From assembly GCA_003649515.1 (NCBI GenBank), contig QMSC01000005.1, positions 1-18,405 on the forward strand: a stretch of 18,405 nucleotides of DNA, written 5' to 3'. Source of the stretch: Thermoprotei archaeon (GTDB taxonomy: Archaea > Thermoproteota > Thermoprotei > Thermofilales > B20-G17). This document shows positions 13,877-18,405 of this stretch, one piece after another. The notes under the pieces were generated by a model. It searched no databases, was not told the origin of the DNA, and was given only the letters and a program-made list of their open reading frames with translations. The stretch's first letter is position 1, and the number at the start of each line of letters is the position of its first letter. The translations under genes and the position numbers were made by a program.

Positions 13877-15223
13877 ATGGGTTCGAAAAAGGAATGGTTT
13901 GAGGAGGAATATTGGAAAAAGGTTTTTACGGCCACTCCGGATGAAATCGACCCCGACGAGTATGTTATAGCAACTTACTACGTCAAGCCTAGAGGTAGTA
14001 TGAGCATTGAAGGCGCGGCAATGAACATTGCTGCTGAGCAATCCATAGGTACTTGGACCAAGGTAGTAACAATGACGGATAAGGTTCTCGGTCTTGCCGC
14101 TAAGGTCTTCAAGATGGATCTATTGGATGGTGCAGGTGTCGTCAAGGTAGCTTTTCCGCTAGACCTCTTTGACCTTAGTGCCGGAATTGCCCATTTCCTC
14201 TCCGTCGTTGCAGGCAATCTTTTCGGTTTGGGAGCACTAGAGGGTGTTAGATTACTTGACTTCGAAATGCCCAAAGACTATATCAGAATGTTCAAGGGAC
14301 CTAAGTTTGGAATTGAAGGTGTTAGAAAAATTGTGGGAACCTACGATAACCCTCGCCCCCACCTGGGTACAATAATAAAGCCGAAGGTCGGCTTAAATCC
14401 CAAAGAGACGGCACAGGTGGCTTATGAGGCTGCAGCGGGGGGCGTAGATTTCATTAAGGACGATGAGACGCTAACAAGCCAGAAGTTTAACCCCATTGAG
14501 GATCGAGTTTCAAGGGTCATGGAAGCTCTTGATAGGGCGAAGCAGGAGACAGGTAGAACGGTTCTCTACGCAGTTGATGTAACGGCCGATTTAAATCAGT
14601 TATGGAAGAATGTCGAAACGGTTCTCGATAATGGTGCTAACTGTATAATGGTCGATGTCCTCTGCGTAGGCTTTCCCGCGTTAAGAGAGCTGGCAGAAGA
14701 TCCCTCTATTAAAGTACCCATTCATGTCCATCGAACAATGCATGCTGCCATGACAAGAAGTGCTGAGCATGGAATACACATGCTTGTACTAGCTAGGCTC
14801 GTTAGACTAGCTGGCGGAGATCAACTTCATACGGGTACAGCTAAAGGGAAAATGGAGAAACCTGGTAAGGGTGCTTTAAAGGTCTTGGAAAAGTTTTCTG
14901 GAGTGAAGGGAATCAGGCATATCAACGATTTTCTCAGAGGTGAATGGCATGGTCTAAAGAGTGTGATGCCCGTGGCCTCTGGTGGAGTCCATCCAGCGCT
15001 TGTGCCAGCAAACCTCGACCTCCTGGGTTCTCCTGACCTCCAGATAAATGCTGGTGGAGGAATTCATGGGCATCCTAGGGGAACGAGAGCTGGAGCGAAA
15101 GCCATGAGACAGGCAATAGAGGCTTACATGAAGAAGATTCCTCTTGAAGAGTACGCTAAACAGTGCCCAGAGCTGAGGGAAGCCTTAGAGCATTGGGGTT
15201 ATAAGTTCCTTAAAGAGTCCTGA
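13877..15223 (+). CDS. rbcL: Ribulose-1,5-bisphosphate carboxylase, form III large chain
   Basis: Archaeal RuBisCO of 448 residues; in the known archaeal pentose-bisphosphate pathway it carboxylates RuBP derived from nucleosides to 3-phosphoglycerate. Catalytic residues, with spinach numbers in brackets, are present: E54 (E60), T59 (T65), N114 (N123), K168 and K170 in GTIIKPKVGL (K175, K177), the carbamylated K194 with D196/E197 in DFIKDDE (K201, D203, E204), H285/R286 (H294, R295), H318 (H327), loop-6 K325 (K334), S368 (S379), and GGG 393-395. Loop 6 reads GTAKGKME, with an extra lysine at 323. GIHGHP at 395-400 is form III-like. No small-subunit, AMP phosphorylase or R15P isomerase gene is in the window. 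The stop is 2 bp from a convergent sugar kinase stop. Confidence 0.95.
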   Translation: MGSKKEWFEEEYWKKVFTATPDEIDPDEYVIATYYVKPRGSMSIEGAAMNIAAEQSIGTWTKVVTMTDKVLGLAAKVFKMDLLDGAGVVKVAFPLDLFDLSAGIAHFLSVVAGNLFGLGALEGVRLLDFEMPKDYIRMFKGPKFGIEGVRKIVGTYDNPRPHLGTIIKPKVGLNPKETAQVAYEAAAGGVDFIKDDETLTSQKFNPIEDRVSRVMEALDRAKQETGRTVLYAVDVTADLNQLWKNVETVLDNGANCIMVDVLCVGFPALRELAEDPSIKVPIHVHRTMHAAMTRSAEHGIHMLVLARLVRLAGGDQLHTGTAKGKMEKPGKGALKVLEKFSGVKGIRHINDFLRGEWHGLKSVMPVASGGVHPALVPANLDLLGSPDLQINAGGGIHGHPRGTRAGAKAMRQAIEAYMKKIPLEEYAKQCPELREALEHWGYKFLKES

Positions 15224-15225
15224 TG

Positions 15226-16686
15226 CTAGAAGAGATCCGCTATCCTCTCAATCAGGCTTTCATACCTACCTGCAAGCTCGTCATAGACAGGTTTATTGCG
15301 CAGATCAGGTGTAAATTCGGCCTTTATTTTCACTACTTGATGCACGAATTTCGCTATATCTTTCCTTCCTTTAGAGCCCCATGCAGCCAGAATAGCTGAT
15401 CCCAAAGCTGAGTCGGGCTCTTCTACTATTTTTACAGTCTTACCTGTAGTATCTGCTATAATCTGCATGAGTAGGCTATTTCGAGAAGCACCTCCACTGA
15501 TCCTTAGGTCATAGAAATCTGTCCCCGTAACATCTTCAACTGCTGTAAGCATGAGCCTCAAGGCAAGGGCACATCCTTCAAGCAGGCTTCTAAAGATGTG
15601 TCCGGGTGTCACATTTCTTTCAGATAGACCCATAATGAATCCCTTTAAACTTGGATAGGTGCGTGGGACTCTAACGCCATACCATTCCGTACAAGATATT
15701 AATCCCTCGGATCCTGGAGGGACCCTTGATGCCATATTTGTTAACTCATTTATACTTAAATCCAGGAGCTTACCTATGGTGTCTAAGGCTGTCGTTCCAG
15801 CGTTTGTAAAACCTCCAGCGAGGTAAGTGTCGTTCACGTAGACCTTATAATAAAATCTTCTGTAGGGGTCCGGTACTAACATGTCTACGACTGCGTGTAC
15901 CGTTAGGGAGGTGCCTATAGTAACGCTTGCCTGACCTGGATAGAGAGCACCTGAGGTTATATCACCGGCACTTGCATCGGTTACTCCGTTTATAACTGGT
16001 ATGTTACTTGGTATGCCTAATTCCTTTGAAGCCTTTTCCTCGACATGACCTATAACGCTTCCAATAGGGTATACTTTAGGCATTATATCGACTGGTATTT
16101 CTACGTCCTTGTATGCTTCTTCGAGGTATCCTAATTTTGTCAGTAAAGCATGAGACTTACCGGCAACATTAGGCGATGTAGCGATAGAATCCGTAAGCTT
16201 GTATACAATATAATCGCTTTCGTGAAGGATCTTGAAGATCTTCCTGAAGTTCTCAAAGTATTTCTTAAGCCACATAAGCTTTGGAAGAACCAGCTGAGGC
16301 GTTATGGGTAGATATTTTTCGAAATCTCTTGCAGCCTTGCTCTTTTCTCTGAGCTCGTTAGCTTCCTTGACAGCTCTACTGTCATTATACATTATAAGCG
16401 GGTAGAGTTCCTTTCCTTTCTTATCTATGGGCACTATTGTCCCGCTAGTGGCATCAACGCACAGAGCTACGACTTGGTTAGCATACTTCATGGACTTAAT
16501 AGTTCCCTTAATTCTCTTCCATAGCCCCTTAGGGTCTCTTTCCACAAAGTTCTCTCTCGGCTGTTTCACTAGGTCATAAATGGGCGTAACCTTCTTTTCT
16601 AAAACACATCCGTCGGATGACAGGATCACCGCCTTAATGTTTTTGGTGCCGATATCTAATCCCAGATAAAGCTCGGTCTCAACCAA
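15226..16686 (-). CDS. FGGY family carbohydrate kinase (xylulokinase-like)
   Basis: ATP-dependent sugar kinase of 486 residues with both actin-like halves. The N-half opens LGLDIGTKNIKAV (8-20, phosphate loop 1), has DATSGTIVPID at 78-88 and MYNDSRA at 99-105 for sugar binding. The C-half starts with NGVTDASAGD at 233-242 (D237 likely catalytic base), then IGTSLTV at 257-263, GGFTNAGTTALD near 291-302, and an ISGGASRNSLLMQIIAD ATP loop towards the end. Substrate may be a pentulose, rhamnulose or other ketose; the sequence alone does not decide. The start is TTG at 16684-16686, with GAGTGAGAGG just before. It follows a GH42/GHL6-like glycosidase after 14 bp in one operon. Its end is only 2 bp from the convergent rbcL end. 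Confidence 0.9.
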   Translation of the reverse strand: MVETELYLGLDIGTKNIKAVILSSDGCVLEKKVTPIYDLVKQPRENFVERDPKGLWKRIKGTIKSMKYANQVVALCVDATSGTIVPIDKKGKELYPLIMYNDSRAVKEANELREKSKAARDFEKYLPITPQLVLPKLMWLKKYFENFRKIFKILHESDYIVYKLTDSIATSPNVAGKSHALLTKLGYLEEAYKDVEIPVDIMPKVYPIGSVIGHVEEKASKELGIPSNIPVINGVTDASAGDITSGALYPGQASVTIGTSLTVHAVVDMLVPDPYRRFYYKVYVNDTYLAGGFTNAGTTALDTIGKLLDLSINELTNMASRVPPGSEGLISCTEWYGVRVPRTYPSLKGFIMGLSERNVTPGHIFRSLLEGCALALRLMLTAVEDVTGTDFYDLRISGGASRNSLLMQIIADTTGKTVKIVEEPDSALGSAILAAWGSKGRKDIAKFVHQVVKIKAEFTPDLRNKPVYDELAGRYESLIERIADLF

Positions 16687-16700
16687 CCTCTCACTCCCCT

Positions 16701-18405
16701 TTAATGTTCTAAAATAATTACGTCATATTCTTTTAATAAGGGTAATTTTATGACCGTTAAATCGCGCTTATGCTGAAGGACTAGTCGCTTATCGAGTATC
16801 AGGCTTTTGGCACGATCAAATTCCCCTTTTAGCTCGATAACTAGGTCTCTTAAGGGCACTATGTTTAGAAGGGGTCTCAATAGGTCTGAAGTGAAGTTAA
16901 TCAAGTGAATTTCAGTGATGTCCTCCTTCTTTCTTAGCTGAACTTCAAGACTCGTTGCAGGAGATCTAACATTAATGCTTCTTTTGAAGCCTAATGTCCG
17001 AAGAAGCTTTCCAAATAAATGAATATAGCTTGCGAACTTAAAGTTAAAGAATGTCTCAAAGAAGTTTCCCGTTAGGTATATTGCTGAGCCCTTGCCGAAC
17101 TTATTCAAAACGGCGGAGGGATTGTTTGACATTATTATTGGCTGATAGAAGCCGCCAGTATTATATGACATGTAGCCAAGGGGCTTACCTGTAGTGAGCT
17201 CAACTTTAATTACTTGGGTATAACAGGGGTAGTATTCTCCAGTGATGGACATGTAGTTTTCGTAATCACCGTAGTACTCTCCTCCAATGTACCTCACGCC
17301 AAATATCTCCTCTAAGCCGAAATTCTCCCTCTTCTGAAGTACTTCATAAAGGCTAGTTTCAAAGTCCGCTACTACCATACCTCCCTTTCCCACGAAGTCC
17401 ACTATACCCTCTATCTCATCTGAGGTTAGGCAGGCAACGTTAGGGAGTATCAGAAGCTTTGTTCGATCTAGTTGTTCAGGGCTGATGACCACATGAAACG
17501 GTAACTGATTTCTCAATAGGAGTTCGTAGGCTCCTTGGAAGCTCTTGAGTATGTTCCGCTTAACCCTTATGATCCTACCCGTAAAGTCGCTCGTGGGGAT
17601 CTCTCCCCCATATGTATTGGCAGAGAGCTGAGACCAATACAGGGCTATTTCTGAGGCATCCACAGTTCCGCTGAAGTAATACTCTTTGCCTGTAGTCCAG
17701 CTATTAATCTCCTTTATAGCGTGAAGGTACTCCTCTTTCTTATAAGTTATTCCAATCCAGTAATTCGCCCCGTTCGCTAACACCTGTGCACAACGGTTCT
17801 TAAGCTCAGCTGGTGGAAGAACTTCGCGGTTCCAAGGGCTGTGCTTGTTAGCTACAAACACGACTCTTAACTTATTAGGTGCTTGTGCTTCTAGAACCTT
17901 TGCAGTCATTCCAGGCTTAAAGATGGGCGTTTCAAATAGGTTGTAGTACTCAAATCCACCCTCTGCACCCACAATATCCTGATATTCAGCGAGTTTGACG
18001 TTATCCCTACCTGTAGCCCAATTCGGTCTCACAGTTTCACCGTTGAGGTACACAAGTATCCTGGGATTAATTCCCTTGACCAGACTGTAGACTCCTTTCA
18101 TGTAGTCGGCCATAGAGTCGCTTTGGAACTCTGCAAACTTCAAGTGCAATTCACTCTCAATCACACCTTTTCTTGGAGGATCCATACCGTATCTTTTCCG
18201 GAAAAGCTCCTTGCAGTACTTACAATAACATCCACGTGGGTGGAAGACAGGACCATCGAGGAATATTCCATCGGGGTTTAGAAGCGCTATTTTCCGTATA
18301 ATGCCGTAAGAGTAATTCCTCCAAGAGGGGCTATTAACGCATGGCATGAGTCCCTTACCGTAAACGTCGTCTATGATTTTTCCATCGTAGTCTACCTGAA
18401 ACCAG
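16701..18405 (-). CDS. GH42/GHL6-like glycoside hydrolase, 5' end outside window
   Basis: The frame stays open to the right edge, so the start is missing; visible residues end a TIM barrel. Its last part includes WFQVDYDGKII, then PDGIFLDGPVFHPRGCYCKYCKELFRKRYG with a CxCxxC group, as in the hypothetical glycosyl hydrolase 6 (PF14871) type. LNGETVRPNW and GAEGGFEYYN follow. The second part resembles the beta-galactosidase trimerisation domain (PF08532): IALYWSQLSANTYGG, LLLRNQLPFHVV, LLILPNVACLTSDEIEGIVDFVGKGGMVVADFE. The C-terminus is a small beta domain. An internal Met at 18345-18347 is not a credible start because homologous-looking sequence continues upstream. No transmembrane segment is visible, so it is probably cytosolic. 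Its kinase partner lies 14 bp downstream. Substrate unknown. Confidence 0.82.
   Translation of the reverse strand, partial: WFQVDYDGKIIDDVYGKGLMPCVNSPSWRNYSYGIIRKIALLNPDGIFLDGPVFHPRGCYCKYCKELFRKRYGMDPPRKGVIESELHLKFAEFQSDSMADYMKGVYSLVKGINPRILVYLNGETVRPNWATGRDNVKLAEYQDIVGAEGGFEYYNLFETPIFKPGMTAKVLEAQAPNKLRVVFVANKHSPWNREVLPPAELKNRCAQVLANGANYWIGITYKKEEYLHAIKEINSWTTGKEYYFSGTVDASEIALYWSQLSANTYGGEIPTSDFTGRIIRVKRNILKSFQGAYELLLRNQLPFHVVISPEQLDRTKLLILPNVACLTSDEIEGIVDFVGKGGMVVADFETSLYEVLQKRENFGLEEIFGVRYIGGEYYGDYENYMSITGEYYPCYTQVIKVELTTGKPLGYMSYNTGGFYQPIIMSNNPSAVLNKFGKGSAIYLTGNFFETFFNFKFASYIHLFGKLLRTLGFKRSINVRSPATSLEVQLRKKEDITEIHLINFTSDLLRPLLNIVPLRDLVIELKGEFDRAKSLILDKRLVLQHKRDLTVIKLPLLKEYDVIILEH

Noticed and set aside
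18345..18347. ATG as the start of the right-edge glycosidase
   Set aside because: Coding sequence with family-like residues continues in frame to the window edge, so the true start lies outside.
1..18405. CRISPR array, tRNA, rRNA or insertion sequence
   Set aside because: No regularly spaced direct repeats, cloverleaf candidates, rRNA-like stretches or transposase motifs were seen by eye in any spacer.

Overview
The window looks like a chromosomal segment of a thermophilic archaeon, most likely Thermoproteota-like; the exact lineage cannot be fixed by eye. The evidence is an archaeal-type NMN adenylyltransferase, a form III RuBisCO large chain, a two-subunit 2-oxoacid:ferredoxin oxidoreductase with a fused gamma-alpha chain, a HEPN protein, AT-rich TATA-like boxes close to start codons, and frequent TTG starts. 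No rRNA, tRNA, CRISPR array, insertion sequence or prophage was recognised.

Left part (1-4440, all minus strand). A CinA/MoaB-like gene, cut by the window edge, follows nadM in a tight operon. Next come the remains of a GH35-type beta-galactosidase, with a frameshift and a large internal deletion, and a sugar-phosphate isomerase/epimerase-like TIM-barrel gene. After these is a two-gene operon of a cysteine-synthase-like PLP enzyme and a small HTH regulator. The regulator has no ATG, GTG or TTG start. It has a near-perfect Shine-Dalgarno six bases before an ATA codon, exactly where the protein should begin. The operon promoter carries two overlapping 15-bp palindromes, TATAAC-N3-GTTATA, a good candidate for the regulator's operator. 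I consider this the most interesting local system.

Middle part (4441-9747). A solo HEPN protein is followed on the plus strand by a spermidine/aminopropyl synthase, threonine ammonia-lyase with a C-terminal ACT domain, and RidA. IlvA plus RidA makes biochemical sense, because RidA hydrolyses the enamine/imine released by the lyase. On the minus strand lie a PRPP-dependent phosphoribosyltransferase of the COG2236 type and a uroporphyrinogen-decarboxylase-fold protein that is probably not a haem enzyme.

Right part (9748-18405). The plus strand carries the ferredoxin oxidoreductase alpha and beta genes (overlapping by ATGA), a class III aminotransferase resembling glutamate-1-semialdehyde aminomutase, and form III RuBisCO. 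RuBisCO ends tail to tail, only 2 bp from an FGGY sugar kinase. That kinase is the distal gene of a minus-strand operon with a GH42/GHL6-like glycosidase that runs off the right edge. Together the genes suggest a peptide- and sugar-degrading anaerobe with amino-acid catabolism through ferredoxin-linked oxidation, glycoside use, and nucleotide salvage through RuBisCO. The usual RuBisCO partners (AMP phosphorylase, ribose-1,5-bisphosphate isomerase) are not in the window.
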